Positions 1-8,908 of a stretch of 64,000 nt of DNA are shown here, piece after piece (the stretch's first letter is position 1; every line of letters begins with the position of its first letter). Source of the DNA: Actinomyces weissii (GTDB lineage Bacteria; Actinomycetota; Actinomycetes; Actinomycetales; Actinomycetaceae); the NCBI RefSeq assembly GCF_016598775.1, contig NZ_CP066802.1:1674001-1738000 (forward strand). The letters run 5' to 3'. Made by a program: the position numbers and the translations under genes. The notes beneath the pieces are model-generated. The model searched no databases, was not told the DNA's origin, and saw only the letters and a list, made by a program, of their open reading frames with translations.

Positions 1-234
1 GGACTTCACGAACCGAGAGGCCCGGTAGATGTCCCACACCCAGGCGTCCTCCAGCGCCAGCTCGAAGAAGACCTCACCACCGTTGGTGCGCACCTGCACG
101 TCCACGGAGTTGGCCAGGTAGAAGCGCCGCTCGGTCTCCACCACGTAGGAGAACAGGGAGACCACGTCCCGGTACTCGCGGTAGAGCTCCAGCTCCAGGT
201 CGTTCTCGTACTTCTCCAGGTCTTCTGCTCCCAC
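1..234 (-). CDS. DUF2469 family protein (3' end outside window)
   Basis: Small acidic cytoplasmic protein of the actinobacterial DUF2469 family, whose function is unknown. The visible 78 codons start at a GTG and read MGAEDLEKYENDLELELYRE, then a block containing ETERRFYLANSVDVQVRTN and ELALEDAWVWDIYRASRFV. This is the highly conserved N-terminal and central part of the family. The GTG is chosen because family members start with M-x-A-E-D-L-E-K-Y and no in-frame ATG lies upstream; only a weak purine stretch precedes it. It follows rnhB by 69 nt on the same strand, the usual actinobacterial order rplS-lepB-rnhB-DUF2469. The C-terminus runs off the window. The family call is confident. Confidence 0.9.
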   Translation of the reverse strand, partial: MGAEDLEKYENDLELELYREYRDVVSLFSYVVETERRFYLANSVDVQVRTNGGEVFFELALEDAWVWDIYRASRFVKS

Positions 235-303
235 CGCCTCATAATGCCTGCCACGGTCCTAGCCAGTCACCTCCGACGCGCCCACCCACCGGCAGGTACG
301 CCC

Positions 304-1002
304 TCAGCCGCTCAGGCCGGGCAGCCGCCAGGAACGGCGGTGCTGCGCGGAGGCCCCCAGGCGGGCCAGGGCCTCCCGGTGAGCCTGTGAGGCATACCCC
401 TTGTTGCTGGCCCAGCCGTAGCCCGGGTCCTCCAGGGTCTCCATGAGCCGGTCCCGCTCCACCTTGGCCAGCACCGAGGCCGCCGCCACCACGGCGCAGC
501 GGGCGTCCCCCTTGACCTCCATGCGCACCAGCGGCCAGGAGCCGTCCGGAAAAGGGTGGCCAGGCAGGGCGTCGTCGTCAGCCAGGGTCAGCAGGTCCGG
601 GGGCGGGGCGGCCAACCAGTTGGCGGTGCCGTCCAGGACCACCACCGTGGGCCGGTTGCCGCGAGCCGCGACCTGGCTGAGCGCCCGTATCCCGGCCAGC
701 CGCAGCGCCCCCACGATGCCCAGCGCGTCTATCTCCGCAGGGCTGGCGTGGGCAACGGCGTAGTCGGTCAGCCACTCACGGCAGGCGGGCACCAGCGCCT
801 GACGCCGTCGGGCCGTAAGCTGCTTGGAGTCCGCCAGGCCTACCGGGAACAGGTCCGGGGTGTGGCGGCCAACCACCGCCAGACCGACCGTGACCGGGCC
901 AGCCAGGGAGCCGCGGCCGACCTCGTCCATACCCGCGACCAGCTGGTGGCTCGCCAGCAGCGCCTTCTCCAACTGCCGGTCAGGCCTGACCGCTGGGCTC
1001 AT
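304..1002 (-). CDS. rnhB: Ribonuclease HII
   Basis: Cleaves the RNA strand of RNA-DNA hybrids and single misincorporated ribonucleotides in DNA. At 232 aa it has the normal length. The sequence shows MDEVGRGSLAGPV near residue 25 (catalytic D26 and E27), DSKQL near 58, VVLDG (D124), and KGDARCAVVAAASVLAKVER near 164-183, which includes the further acidic and lysine positions of the family. The C-terminal GYGWASNKGY...HRRSW segment is also typical. The ATG is preceded by GGGGAGAG. It lies 21 nt downstream of lepB and is probably cotranscribed with it. Nothing about it is unusual. Confidence 0.97.
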   Translation of the reverse strand: MSPAVRPDRQLEKALLASHQLVAGMDEVGRGSLAGPVTVGLAVVGRHTPDLFPVGLADSKQLTARRRQALVPACREWLTDYAVAHASPAEIDALGIVGALRLAGIRALSQVAARGNRPTVVVLDGTANWLAAPPPDLLTLADDDALPGHPFPDGSWPLVRMEVKGDARCAVVAAASVLAKVERDRLMETLEDPGYGWASNKGYASQAHREALARLGASAQHRRSWRLPGLSG

Positions 1003-1023
1003 GGTGGGCTCTCCCCGGTCAGG

Positions 1024-1869
1024 TCAGCTGGTGGGCTGGGGGCTGCTCTGGGCGGGCGCCAGCTGGCTCGGCAGGCTGGTGGGCTCAGGCACGCGCCGGA
1101 ACACGCTCCCCTCCTGGTCCAGCACCGCCCAGTGCTTGACCGGCAGGAACAGGTAGCGGGCCACCCCGACCACGTTGTCCAGCGGCACGAAGCCCTGGTT
1201 AGGGTCGTCCTGGTGCATCCGGGAGTCCATGGAGTTGGAACGGTTGTCGCCCATGAGCCACACGTAGCCCGCAGGGACCGTGACGTCGAAGGCGATGTCC
1301 GAGGGCGACACCCCGGCCTTCACGTAGCCCTCGGAGAGCTCCACCCCGTTGACGCTCAGGGAGCCCTTGCCGTCGGAGACCACGCGGTCGCCGGGCATAC
1401 CGATCACCCGTTTGATGAGGTGGTGGCCGGAGTGGGGAGGCAGGAGCCGGGTGAACTCGAGCACGTCACGCAGGACCTTGCGGGCGCCGGTCGGTTCCTC
1501 GTAGCCCGCCAGCCAGCCGCCAGGGTCCACGAAGACCACGATGTCCCCGCGCTCGATGTCGCTGGCGTTGTACATGGTCACCGCCACCCGGTCGCCCACC
1601 GCCAGGGTGTTCTCCATGGAGGAGGAGGGGATCTCGTAGGTCTGCACCACGAAGCTCTTGAACAGGGCCATGAGCACCAGCATGACCACGACCACCAGCA
1701 GGGTGGACCCGTGGGCCTTGTGCTCCTCCGGCTCCTCGTCCTCCTGCGGCTCCCGGGGCGGGATAGAGGGCGGTAGCTCCTCCTCCGCCAGGTCCTGGAG
1801 GGAGGTCTGTGGGTCGTCAGCCTGGTACGGGTCCCTCGACACTGGTGCCCCTTCCGCTGGCTGACTCAC
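1024..1869 (-). CDS. lepB: Signal peptidase I
   Basis: Membrane-bound type I signal peptidase that removes signal peptides from Sec and Tat substrates. The first 50 residues are acidic, proline-rich and cytoplasmic, then one membrane segment (about residues 55-75) leads to the catalytic domain. PSSSMENTL holds the nucleophile S84, and HHLIKRVIGMPGD holds the general base K153. GDRVAV and GDNRSNSMDSR are the other conserved boxes. The start is a GTG preceded by GGAGGA. It sits between rplS and rnhB on the same strand, with a hairpin separating it from rplS. Actinobacteria often carry several paralogues; only this one is visible here. Confidence 0.96.
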   Translation of the reverse strand: MSQPAEGAPVSRDPYQADDPQTSLQDLAEEELPPSIPPREPQEDEEPEEHKAHGSTLLVVVVMLVLMALFKSFVVQTYEIPSSSMENTLAVGDRVAVTMYNASDIERGDIVVFVDPGGWLAGYEEPTGARKVLRDVLEFTRLLPPHSGHHLIKRVIGMPGDRVVSDGKGSLSVNGVELSEGYVKAGVSPSDIAFDVTVPAGYVWLMGDNRSNSMDSRMHQDDPNQGFVPLDNVVGVARYLFLPVKHWAVLDQEGSVFRRVPEPTSLPSQLAPAQSSPQPTS

Positions 1870-1950
1870 GCTGACATCCTCCTGGACAGGGAACTAGGGG
1901 CCGCCCACTGCGGGCGCAGCGGCCTGACAGTGGCTTAAAGGTTCTGGCTG

Positions 1951-1991
1951 CGGTGGTGCCCGGTCCCAGGAAGCGGGTCCGGGCACCACCG
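1951..1991 (-). terminator. Hairpin between rplS and lepB
   Basis: Perfect 13-bp inverted repeat (1951-1963 with 1979-1991, arms GGTGGTGCCCGG type) with a 15-nt loop, 15 nt downstream of the rplS stop. On the minus strand it is followed by AACCTTTAA, a short weak U stretch. It is probably a partial terminator or processing site between rplS and lepB. Confidence 0.65.
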
Positions 1992-2006
1992 GGAGAGCAG
2001 CGAGGA

Positions 2007-2354
2007 TCAGTCCTCGCGCAGCTCCTTGATCTTCGCAGCCTTGCCGCGCAGCTTGCGCAGGTAGTACAGCTTCGCGCGGCGCACGTCACCACGGGTGACC
2101 ACCTCGATCTTCTCGATCGAGGGCGTGTGCAGCGGGAAGGTACGCTCGACGCCGCACCCGAAGGAGATCTTGCGGATCGTGAAGGTCTCCGAGATCCCAC
2201 CACCCTGACGGGCGATGACGACCCCCTGGAAGACCTGGACACGGGAGCGGTTACCCTCCACGACCTTGACGTGCACCTTGAGGGTGTCGCCGGGGCGGAA
2301 GGAGGGGATGTCGTCGCGCAGCGACGCGGCGTTGATCTCGTCGATCAGGTTCAT
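2007..2354 (-). CDS. rplS: 50S ribosomal protein L19
   Basis: Large-subunit ribosomal protein at the 30S-50S interface. The 115-aa product has the family's length and runs from [19 protein letters not shown] through [16 protein letters not shown] and [16 protein letters not shown] to a basic C-terminus with [16 protein letters not shown]. This ATG is chosen over an upstream in-frame ATG because L19 proteins begin here and GGAGAGA lies just upstream. It is the third gene of the rimM-trmD-rplS order common in bacteria. A hairpin follows it. Confidence 0.97.
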   Translation of the reverse strand: MNLIDEINAASLRDDIPSFRPGDTLKVHVKVVEGNRSRVQVFQGVVIARQGGGISETFTIRKISFGCGVERTFPLHTPSIEKIEVVTRGDVRRAKLYYLRKLRGKAAKIKELRED

Positions 2355-2556
2355 TGGATCTCTCCACGTGCCTCTGCCACTGGTCAGGAGCACTTGCTCA
2401 GTGGTGCCCGCGCCACACGGGGCCGGCACCGGTGCTTGCGCCCGCTGGTCCTGCTGCGGCTCGGTCCCCAGTGGCAGACACAGGCCCAGGCCCGCGGGCC
2501 CGCCCAGTGTGCCACAGCGCCAGGGGGAACCGGCAGTGGAGGCTGGGCGAAGTGCC

Positions 2557-4185
2557 TCACCTCACGGCGGTGGCGGCAGACAGCTCCAGGACCATGACGA
2601 CGTCGTGGCACCGCTGCCCACCGACGTCGTAGACGCGGGTACCGGCCCGTCTGAAACCGGCCCGCTTGTAGGCCTTCTGGGCGCGGCGGTTGCCGGTGTG
2701 GGTGCCCAGCCAGAGACGACGCGCCCCGGCGGTGCAGGCGGCCTCCACCGCCTGCTCCAGGAGCGCCGGGCCCAGGCCCGAGCCGCGCAGCCGGGGGTCC
2801 AGGTACAGCTTGGACAGCTCCGCCACCGGCTCCGCACCCTGCGGGCGCAGGCAGTCGGGGAGCGGGTCCAGCCCCTCTGGCCCACCCCCAGGCGCCCCTG
2901 GCTGCCCCAGCAGGACCAGGCTGTAGCCGACCAGAGCCCCTGCCGCCAGGGGTGCGGCGGACTCGGCAAGCTCGACGGCGCAGGCCGCTTCTGGTGCGGC
3001 AGCCTCCGGCGCGGACGGTTCCCCACCGGCCGGGGCGCTGTCTCCCCCACCGGTGGCCTGCCCACCTGCGGCCCTCCCCGGGCCGGTACCAGGGCCAACC
3101 TGCTGGGGGCCGGAGGCGGCCAGTCCCTGCGGGAGTGTGGCCACCGTCAGATGGGCGCGGGGGTCCGTCAGCCAGGCGGCGAAGCGCTCTGGGCTCAGGG
3201 CCTGGGCCGTGTGGGCGCTGATCCTGGCGGGCTCCAGCCCGGGCGGGCAGGCGTCGGGGAAGGTGCGTGCCGCCAGCCGGGTCAGCTCGGGCAAGTCCGC
3301 GGCGGTGGCCGGGCGCAGCCGCAGCGGGACCGGGTGGGGGCTGCCGGGGGGCACGGCCCAGCCGCAGCGGGCCAGCACCGCCCGGTCCTCCCGGTCCAGC
3401 CGGGCCGGGTCCAGGGCGGCCACCAGGTCCGGGCGGCGCGCGGCGGTGCGGGTCAGGGACTGGTCGCGCCGGTGGCGGGCCACACGGGCGTGGTCCCCGG
3501 AGAGCAGGGGGGCCTCGGTGGCGGCCAGGTCCAGGCCGCGCCAAGCGATCGGGCGGGTGTAGACGGGGTACTCCAGCAGCCCGGCGACGGAGTGGGACTC
3601 CTCCTCCACCGACTCGGGGTTGCCCAGCACGCCGGGGCGCAGGCGGGCGATGGCCTCGACCATCACCAGGGTGGCCACCTCCCCGCCGTTGAGCACGTAG
3701 TCGCCGATCGACAGCTCACGCACCTCTAGGCCGCTGCGGCGGTAGTGCTCGGCCACGCGGGCGTCAATGCCCTCGTAGCGCCCGCAGGCGAAGACGATCT
3801 GGTCGGCGCGGGCGAGGTCCTCGGCGGTGCGCTGGGTGAAGACCTCCCCGGCAGGGGTGGGCACCACCAGCACGCGGCGGCCGACGGCGTCGGCAGCCAC
3901 GGCAGCACCTCCCCCGCTGGCGTCCGCAACAGCCGTGGCGGCGTCGGGGGCCAGCACGGCGTCCAGGGCCTGCCCCCACACGTCGGCACGCATGACCATG
4001 CCCGCCCCGCCGCCCACCGGGGTGCCGTCCACGGTGCGGTGACGGTCCTGCGTCCAGTCCCGCAGGTCGTGCACCCGCAGGTCTATCAGCCCGGTGGCGG
4101 CGGCCTTGCCGATCAGGGACAGGTCGAGCACGCGCAGGTAGTCAGGGAAGATGGTCACCACGTCCAGGCGCAGGGCACCGGTCAC
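2557..4185 (-). CDS. trmD: tRNA (guanine-37-N1)-methyltransferase fused to a GNAT acetyltransferase
   Basis: Residues 1 to about 275 are TrmD, the SPOUT methyltransferase that makes m1G37 in tRNA. The sequence shows [12 protein letters not shown] at the start, GGGAGMVMR near 58, and the trefoil-knot SAM site [11 protein letters not shown] (134-144) and [11 protein letters not shown] (159-169), with a 20-residue Gly/Ala loop inserted at 82-101. From about residue 285 a GNAT N-acetyltransferase domain follows, with [18 protein letters not shown], a long low-complexity Gly/Pro/Ala insertion, then motif [18 protein letters not shown] and the C-terminal motif B region [17 protein letters not shown]. 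TrmD alone is usually 230-280 aa, so this 542-aa product is a two-domain fusion in one open frame. The GTG start overlaps the rimM stop by 4 nt. The acetyltransferase substrate is unknown; RimI-like protein N-acetylation is only a guess. Confidence 0.93.
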   Translation of the reverse strand: MTGALRLDVVTIFPDYLRVLDLSLIGKAAATGLIDLRVHDLRDWTQDRHRTVDGTPVGGGAGMVMRADVWGQALDAVLAPDAATAVADASGGGAAVAADAVGRRVLVVPTPAGEVFTQRTAEDLARADQIVFACGRYEGIDARVAEHYRRSGLEVRELSIGDYVLNGGEVATLVMVEAIARLRPGVLGNPESVEEESHSVAGLLEYPVYTRPIAWRGLDLAATEAPLLSGDHARVARHRRDQSLTRTAARRPDLVAALDPARLDREDRAVLARCGWAVPPGSPHPVPLRLRPATAADLPELTRLAARTFPDACPPGLEPARISAHTAQALSPERFAAWLTDPRAHLTVATLPQGLAASGPQQVGPGTGPGRAAGGQATGGGDSAPAGGEPSAPEAAAPEAACAVELAESAAPLAAGALVGYSLVLLGQPGAPGGGPEGLDPLPDCLRPQGAEPVAELSKLYLDPRLRGSGLGPALLEQAVEAACTAGARRLWLGTHTGNRRAQKAYKRAGFRRAGTRVYDVGGQRCHDVVMVLELSAATAVR

Positions 4186-4760
4186 GGGCGTACCTCCTCG
4201 GCCCCGCCCAGCCCCGGGAACAGGCCGCCCGGCGGGTCCAGCAGCACGATCCCGGCCTCCGGGTCTACCACAGGCACCAGCTGGGCCACGAAAGGCACCT
4301 CCACCTGCTGGCCGTCGGGGGTGCGCACCAGCAGCCGGTCCTGCGCCACCCCCGGCTCCACGCCGGTGACCTCCCCCAGCAGCCTGCCTGCCGCGACCCC
4401 GCCGTCGGCCCCATCACCTGGTTCCAGCAGGTGGGCCTTGAGCCCGGTGAGCTCGTGGGCGTACCAGGCGTCCTCCTCAGCGGGCTCCTCCGTGTCCGTC
4501 TCCACCAGCAGTCGCAGGCCGCGCAAGGCCTCCGCACTGGTGCGGTCGGGGGCCTCGGCGAAGGTAGCGAACCAGCGGGCGCCGTCGTGACGCAGGCGGG
4601 TGACGGTCAGCTCCTGGGGGGCGTCCTGGCCGCGCGGCGCCTGCACGGGCAGGACCGTGCCCGGAGCCAGCCGCCCCTGCGGGTCGTCAGTGCGCAGCTC
4701 CAGGCGCACCTCGCCCTTGAGCGCGTGGGCAGGACCGATGACGGCGACGTTCAGCAACAC
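4182..4760 (-). CDS. rimM: 16S rRNA processing factor RimM
   Basis: Ribosome maturation factor that binds S19 and helps assemble the 30S head. The 192-aa product has the N-terminal RimM barrel ([19 protein letters not shown], then [20 protein letters not shown]) and the C-terminal PRC-type barrel ([47 protein letters not shown]). The start is a GTG preceded by TTTGGAGGGGT. Its last codons overlap the trmD start by 4 nt, so the two are probably translationally coupled. No promoter stands out upstream. Confidence 0.94.
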   Translation of the reverse strand: MLLNVAVIGPAHALKGEVRLELRTDDPQGRLAPGTVLPVQAPRGQDAPQELTVTRLRHDGARWFATFAEAPDRTSAEALRGLRLLVETDTEEPAEEDAWYAHELTGLKAHLLEPGDGADGGVAAGRLLGEVTGVEPGVAQDRLLVRTPDGQQVEVPFVAQLVPVVDPEAGIVLLDPPGGLFPGLGGAEEVRP

Positions 4761-5105
4761 CCCTCCAAACTACCTGGACAGCCGTGGCGGTGGCACACAC
4801 GGCACCAGCGGCACCCGGTCCCCGAGGCAGCGGCAAGCCCGTGCGCGGGCCGCGGGCGCGAGGCCCTGCGGCTGCTAGCCGGGGAGAAGCACGTCGCCGT
4901 ACGCGGGCGGCGGGCAGGAGCCGTCCACCACCTGTAGGTGGCCGACCTGCGGCTGAGCCGCCTGCACGTAGTGGCCGAGACCTCGTCTTGCGCAAGCCGA
5001 TCCCAGACCGACACCGGCTTGCGTTGCCGTTGCCAGGAGCAGTTGGCACACTGGAACCGGCCCCAAGGCACCGGTTCCCGCAGGTGTCCCAACCCTGGAG
5101 AGGTA
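4761..5105. other. Divergent intergenic region rimM / lipoprotein gene
   Basis: No gene is supported here; the reading frames that cross it are out of phase with any recognisable protein. It holds the start regions of both flanking genes. A perfect 9-bp inverted repeat (CGCAAGCCG at 4991-4999 with CGGCTTGCG at 5015-5023) lies about 85 nt upstream of the lipoprotein start and could be an operator or leader hairpin. Confidence 0.5.
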
Positions 5106-6482
5106 ATGGACCGGCGTTTGTTCATAGCGTCCGCCACAGCCGCTGCTGCGGCGACGCTGACGGCTTGCACCATGCCCTACACCGCCGCCAGCACCCCCCA
5201 GCCAGGCCACCCCCCAACGCCTGCAGACAGGGCAGACCTGCCCCGTCCCCCCTCCCCCAGCGCCACCCCTAGCGGCTTCAGCACCACCCCCTCGTGGCAG
5301 GGGGTCTCCATCCTGGCCGTGCACGAGCAGTTCCTGGTGGGCACCACCTGGAGCCCCCAGGCCGTGGGGCTGACCGCGCACGGACTGTGCCCCGCCGTCA
5401 CCGACCTGAGCACCGGCAGCACCACCGTGGTCCTGCCCGACGGCGCCGGCGGCCTGCGCACCGCCCCTGCCTCCCTGGACCCGGGCGAGTACACCGAGGC
5501 CATTGAGGCCTACCAGCCCAGCGGCGAGGCCGTGGTGCACCTGCACACGTGCGCCGCCCTGCTGGACAGCACGCACGCCTACCTGGTGGTGGGCACCGAG
5601 ACCACGCGCACCCCGGCAGGACCAGACGAGCAGGAGGTCACGCCGGAGGCTGTCTGCCCGGTGCACCTGCTGCGAGTGCGGCTGCAGGACGGCCAGCTGG
5701 AGGCGGTGAGGCGGCTGAGCGCAGCCTTCTCCGTGCAGCTGCTCTCCAGGCGGGGCACCTTGGGGACGGACCTGGCGCTGTCATTCAGCCCGGATCGCCG
5801 CAAGGTGGTGGTGGCGGGCTCCTCCCACGGCTCCGCGGACTTCATCGGCATGCGCCTGCACGCGCAGAGCCTGGCGGTGGAGCTGGACGTACACGACCTG
5901 CTCAGCGACCCCAGCTCCTACGAGATGCAGTCCTTCGGGCAGGCGGTGGTCGCCCACTCCCTGAAGCACGACCAGACCCTCACCGTCATGCTGCCCACAG
6001 GCGCCTCCCAGGAGCAGGTCACCGGTCTGTCCCTGGTGCACGAAGGCTGGTGCTACTACGGTGACGGCACCCAGATGCTGGCCACGAACCTGGAGACCGA
6101 CCAGACCCTCAGCCTGCACACCGACCCCAAGCAGGCCCACCTACTGGCCGAGGCCTGGCCCCGGGTCAGCTCCGACACCCACGACCTGGTGCTGCACAGC
6201 CAGGACCTGCTGGAGGTGCTGCGCCCCGGGCAGGCCGCCCCCGTCCTACGGCGTACCAGCGAGTCCGGCCCCGTGCCCCGGCACACGGCCCTGTTCGGGG
6301 ACGTGGCCTACACCCTGTCGGCCTCCAGCAGCACCAGTCCCCTCGAGCTGCTATCGCTGTCATCCGGCCAGATCCTGCAGCAGGTGGACGACACTGCCGG
6401 CTGGATGAGTGCCGTGGCGGTCAGCAGCTGGGGGCTGGCCTGCGAGCCAGGGACCTTCTTCCCCGCCACCAGCTGGTTCTGA
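5106..6482 (+). CDS. Putative secreted lipoprotein, function unknown
   Basis: The 458-aa product begins MDRRLFIASATAAAAATLTA followed by C, an N-terminal signal with the lipobox LTAC, so it is predicted to be lipid-anchored outside the membrane after cleavage. A Pro/Ser/Thr-rich linker follows (to about residue 55). The rest is soluble, with several segments of beta-propeller style such as ALSFSPDRRKVVVAGSSHGS and LFGDVAYTLSASSSTSP. I recognise no catalytic motif. This ATG is chosen because GGAGAGG lies just upstream and it creates the signal peptide; the longer upstream frame is not protein-like. It stands alone between divergent rimM and convergent khpA. Confidence 0.8.
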   Translation: MDRRLFIASATAAAAATLTACTMPYTAASTPQPGHPPTPADRADLPRPPSPSATPSGFSTTPSWQGVSILAVHEQFLVGTTWSPQAVGLTAHGLCPAVTDLSTGSTTVVLPDGAGGLRTAPASLDPGEYTEAIEAYQPSGEAVVHLHTCAALLDSTHAYLVVGTETTRTPAGPDEQEVTPEAVCPVHLLRVRLQDGQLEAVRRLSAAFSVQLLSRRGTLGTDLALSFSPDRRKVVVAGSSHGSADFIGMRLHAQSLAVELDVHDLLSDPSSYEMQSFGQAVVAHSLKHDQTLTVMLPTGASQEQVTGLSLVHEGWCYYGDGTQMLATNLETDQTLSLHTDPKQAHLLAEAWPRVSSDTHDLVLHSQDLLEVLRPGQAAPVLRRTSESGPVPRHTALFGDVAYTLSASSSTSPLELLSLSSGQILQQVDDTAGWMSAVAVSSWGLACEPGTFFPATSWF

Positions 6483-6527
6483 GCCGCCACCCAGCACCTG
6501 GAGGCTAGGCCCGCTGGCGCAAGAAAG

Positions 6528-6562
6528 ACGCCGTCCGCCCCGTTTGCGGGGGCGGACGGCGT
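6528..6562 (-). terminator. Strong hairpin terminator of rpsP-khpA
   Basis: Perfect 14-bp GC-rich stem (6528-6541 with 6549-6562) and a 7-nt loop. On the minus strand it is followed by CTTTCTT, giving a Rho-independent terminator for rpsP-khpA. It also lies just beyond the convergent lipoprotein gene and may act in both directions. Confidence 0.85.
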
Positions 6563-6579
6563 AGGCGTCGCGGCTTTGC

Positions 6580-6816
6580 TCAGCGCCGGTCGGTGTCAAC
6601 CACGTCGACCCGTACCGGGCTGTCTGCCAGGGCGTTGACGACGGTGCGCAGGCACCGCGCGGTGCGCCCAGAACGACCGATGACACGTCCGAGGTCCTCG
6701 GGGTTCACCCGCACCTCAAGCAGGTCGCCGCGGCGCAGCGACCGGGAGGTGACGGTGACGTCGTCGGGGTTGTCGACGATGCCCCGCACGAGGTGCTCGA
6801 GCGCGTCAGCGAGCAT
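6580..6816 (-). CDS. khpA: KH-domain RNA-binding protein (KhpA type)
   Basis: Small single-KH-domain protein of 78 aa, the family partner of KhpB/Jag in other bacteria and a broad RNA binder. The KH signature GRVIGRSGRTARCLRTVV carries the GxxG loop (GRSG). The start MLADALEHLVRGIVDNPDDV is typical. The ATG lies 1 nt past the rpsP stop, so translation is likely coupled to rpsP, the conserved actinobacterial arrangement. A strong terminator follows. Confidence 0.94.
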   Translation of the reverse strand: MLADALEHLVRGIVDNPDDVTVTSRSLRRGDLLEVRVNPEDLGRVIGRSGRTARCLRTVVNALADSPVRVDVVDTDRR

Positions 6817-6817
6817 C

Positions 6818-7285
6818 TCAGGCCTCCTCGGCGGGGGCCTCAGCGGCCTCCTCCGCAGCCTTGGCCTCGGCGGCAGCCGCCTCAGCGGCCTCCTTCTCAG
6901 CCTTGGCCTTGGCCTCAGAGGCGGCGGCCTTGCGCTTCTCCGCGTCCGCGGCGGCAGCCTTGATGGCGGCCTGGGCGGCGGAGGCGGCGTCGCCCTCCTT
7001 GACCTTCAGCTTGCCCTCAGGCACCTTCAGGCCCTTGAAGGCCTGGTAGATGCCCGTGATCTTGAGCAGGTTGAAGACGGTGTCAGAAGGCTGGGCGCCG
7101 ACGCCGAGCCAGTACTGAGCGCGCTCCGGGTCGATGCGGATGAGCGAGGGCTCCTGCATCGGGTCGTAGATACCGATCTCCTCGATGACGCGGCCGTCCC
7201 GGCGCTTACGGCTGTCGAGCACGACGACGCGGTAGAACGGCTGGAACTTCTTGCCCATGCGCTTGAGGCGAATCTTGACTGCCAC
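6818..7285 (-). CDS. rpsP: 30S ribosomal protein S16 with Ala/Glu/Lys-rich tail
   Basis: Small-subunit protein needed for 30S assembly. The core ([55 protein letters not shown]) fills about 80 residues. It is followed by a low-complexity tail of about 70 residues made mostly of Ala, Glu and Lys, probably helical and exposed. Long tails of this kind occur in actinobacterial S16. The GTG start is chosen because the family starts at AVKIRL and GGAG lies upstream; a longer frame to 7342 is not supported. It is followed directly by khpA. Confidence 0.95.
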   Translation of the reverse strand: MAVKIRLKRMGKKFQPFYRVVVLDSRKRRDGRVIEEIGIYDPMQEPSLIRIDPERAQYWLGVGAQPSDTVFNLLKITGIYQAFKGLKVPEGKLKVKEGDAASAAQAAIKAAAADAEKRKAAASEAKAKAEKEAAEAAAAEAKAAEEAAEAPAEEA

Positions 7286-7709
7286 TTGGTTGAACTCCTG
7301 GTTCTCAATGGTTTGGCGCTTACCAGACCCCGGTGGGGTCAAGCAACGTTGTCCGGCTCGCGCCGAGACGCGTCCACGCCCGGGAGAGGGACCGCACGCA
7401 GACGAGTGCAGCAGGTGATTCTGCCAGACCCCCGCGCCCGCCCGCCAGCAGCCAGGCCCCCGGCCCGCCCCCGATCGCTGCGAGATCGCCCACAGCCGCC
7501 CCGCCCGCGGTCTGGATGGAGCTCCCGGGAGGGTACGGCCGGGGCCTCAGAGACGCCGTTCCGGGACTGCGCGGACCTAGAGCTCCCGGGAGGGCGGGGG
7601 GCGAGGCCCGCGAGCCGCCCCCCGCCCGCTAGTGGTCCTGACACTTGTCACCTGGAAACGGTGACGGGCAGCAGTACCAGGCCGCCTCCACCCGGCAGAA
7701 CCTAGGCCC
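7286..7709. promoter_or_regulatory. Divergent promoter region with dyads
   Basis: No gene is supported. Two copies of AGCTCCCGGGAGGG, each containing the palindrome CTCCCGGGAG, lie 61 nt apart at 7520-7533 and 7581-7594. Closer to the ABC gene, GTCACC-N7-GGTGAC (7647-7665) overlaps a possible -35 (TTGTCA, 7645-7650). These are candidate operators for the ABC/two-component operon at 7710 or for rpsP. Binding is inferred from symmetry only. Confidence 0.4.
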
Positions 7710-8759
7710 ATGAGCACCTACACCCCTGCGGTACCCCCTGCCGCCACCTCCCCCTCCACCGGCTCCCGGGCTCGCCAGGACGCCGCCCCCAGCCGCTCCC
7801 GCCCCCTGGCCAGCCCCTGGGCCGCCACAGTCCCCGCCCCTGCCACCACCCCGGCCATCGCCGTCAGCCAGCTGACCAAGACCTTCGGGCAGCTGGTGGC
7901 CGTGGACCACCTGGACCTGCGGCTGGAAGCCGGTGAGGTGCTGGCCTTCCTGGGCCCCAACGGCGCCGGGAAGTCCACCACCATCGACGTCATCCTCAAC
8001 TTCAGCCGTCCCAGCTCCGGCAGCGTGCAGGTGCTCGGCACCACCCCCGCCGAGGCCGTCGCCCAGGGCCGGGTGGGCGCCGTCCTGCAGACCGGCTCCC
8101 TGCTGCCGGACTACACCGTGCGCCAGGTCCTCGACGTCGTCGCCTCCCTGCAGCGCCGCACCCCGGACGTGCAGGCCGTGATCGAGCAGGCCAACCTGGT
8201 CGGGCTCCTCAAGCGCAAGGTCGGCAAGTGCTCCGGCGGCGAGCTGCAGCGCCTGCGCCTGGCCCTGGCACTGCTGCCCCAGCCAGAGCTGCTGGTGCTC
8301 GACGAGCCCACCGCCGGGATGGACCCGACCGCCCGCGCCGCCTTCTGGCAGACCATGCGCCACCAGACCGCCCAGGGCCGCTCCATCCTCTTCGCCACCC
8401 ACTACCTGCAGGAGGCCGCCGACTACGCCGACCGCATCCTCATCATCCACCAGGGACGGCTGGTGGCCTGCGGCTCGGTGGACGAGGTGCGCGCCCTGGG
8501 TGAGGGCACCACCGTCACCGCCACCTGGGCGGGCCTGAGCGGGGAGGCCGAGCTGCGCCGCGCCCTGGCCCCGGCCGCCGCCAGCCTGCTCGGCGTCAAG
8601 GTGCTCGGAGACCACCTGGAGGTGCGCACCTCCGCCTCCGACGACGTCGCCCGGCTCCTGCTCACCCAGACCCCCGCCAGCCACCTGGGCGTGAGCGCCC
8701 TGAGCCTGGAGGAGGTGTTCTCCGAGCTGGTCTCCCCCGAGGCGACCAGCCCAGCGTAG
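7710..8759 (+). CDS. ABC transporter ATP-binding protein (drug-exporter type)
   Basis: Nucleotide-binding subunit of an ABC-2 exporter. A roughly 45-residue Ala/Pro/Ser-rich N-terminal stretch precedes the ATPase domain (AIAVSQLTKTFGQLVAVDHL). The sequence shows Walker A GPNGAGKSTT, signature CSGGELQRLRLALALL, Walker B LLVLDEPTAGMDP and switch His in FATHYLQEAADYADRI. The C-terminal 70 residues are a regulatory tail typical of drug/antibiotic NBDs. The start has only a poor ribosome site, so a start nearer residue 45 is possible. It heads a group with a permease (8909), a DesK-like kinase (9768) and a LuxR-type regulator (10898), the same composition as the linearmycin-resistance LnrJK/LnrLMN type system. 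Confidence 0.9.
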   Translation: MSTYTPAVPPAATSPSTGSRARQDAAPSRSRPLASPWAATVPAPATTPAIAVSQLTKTFGQLVAVDHLDLRLEAGEVLAFLGPNGAGKSTTIDVILNFSRPSSGSVQVLGTTPAEAVAQGRVGAVLQTGSLLPDYTVRQVLDVVASLQRRTPDVQAVIEQANLVGLLKRKVGKCSGGELQRLRLALALLPQPELLVLDEPTAGMDPTARAAFWQTMRHQTAQGRSILFATHYLQEAADYADRILIIHQGRLVACGSVDEVRALGEGTTVTATWAGLSGEAELRRALAPAAASLLGVKVLGDHLEVRTSASDDVARLLLTQTPASHLGVSALSLEEVFSELVSPEATSPA

Positions 8760-8908
8760 GCGAGCATCCCCGGAGCCGCCTGAACAGCCCCGCCCCCGCG
8801 CGCCAGGGCCTCAGCACACCGAGTCTGAGCGCACCACGCCTCACGGCACCACCCCCAGAAACCCCGACGTCCCAGAACCTCAACACCACACTGCTCCAGG
8901 AGCCCCAG

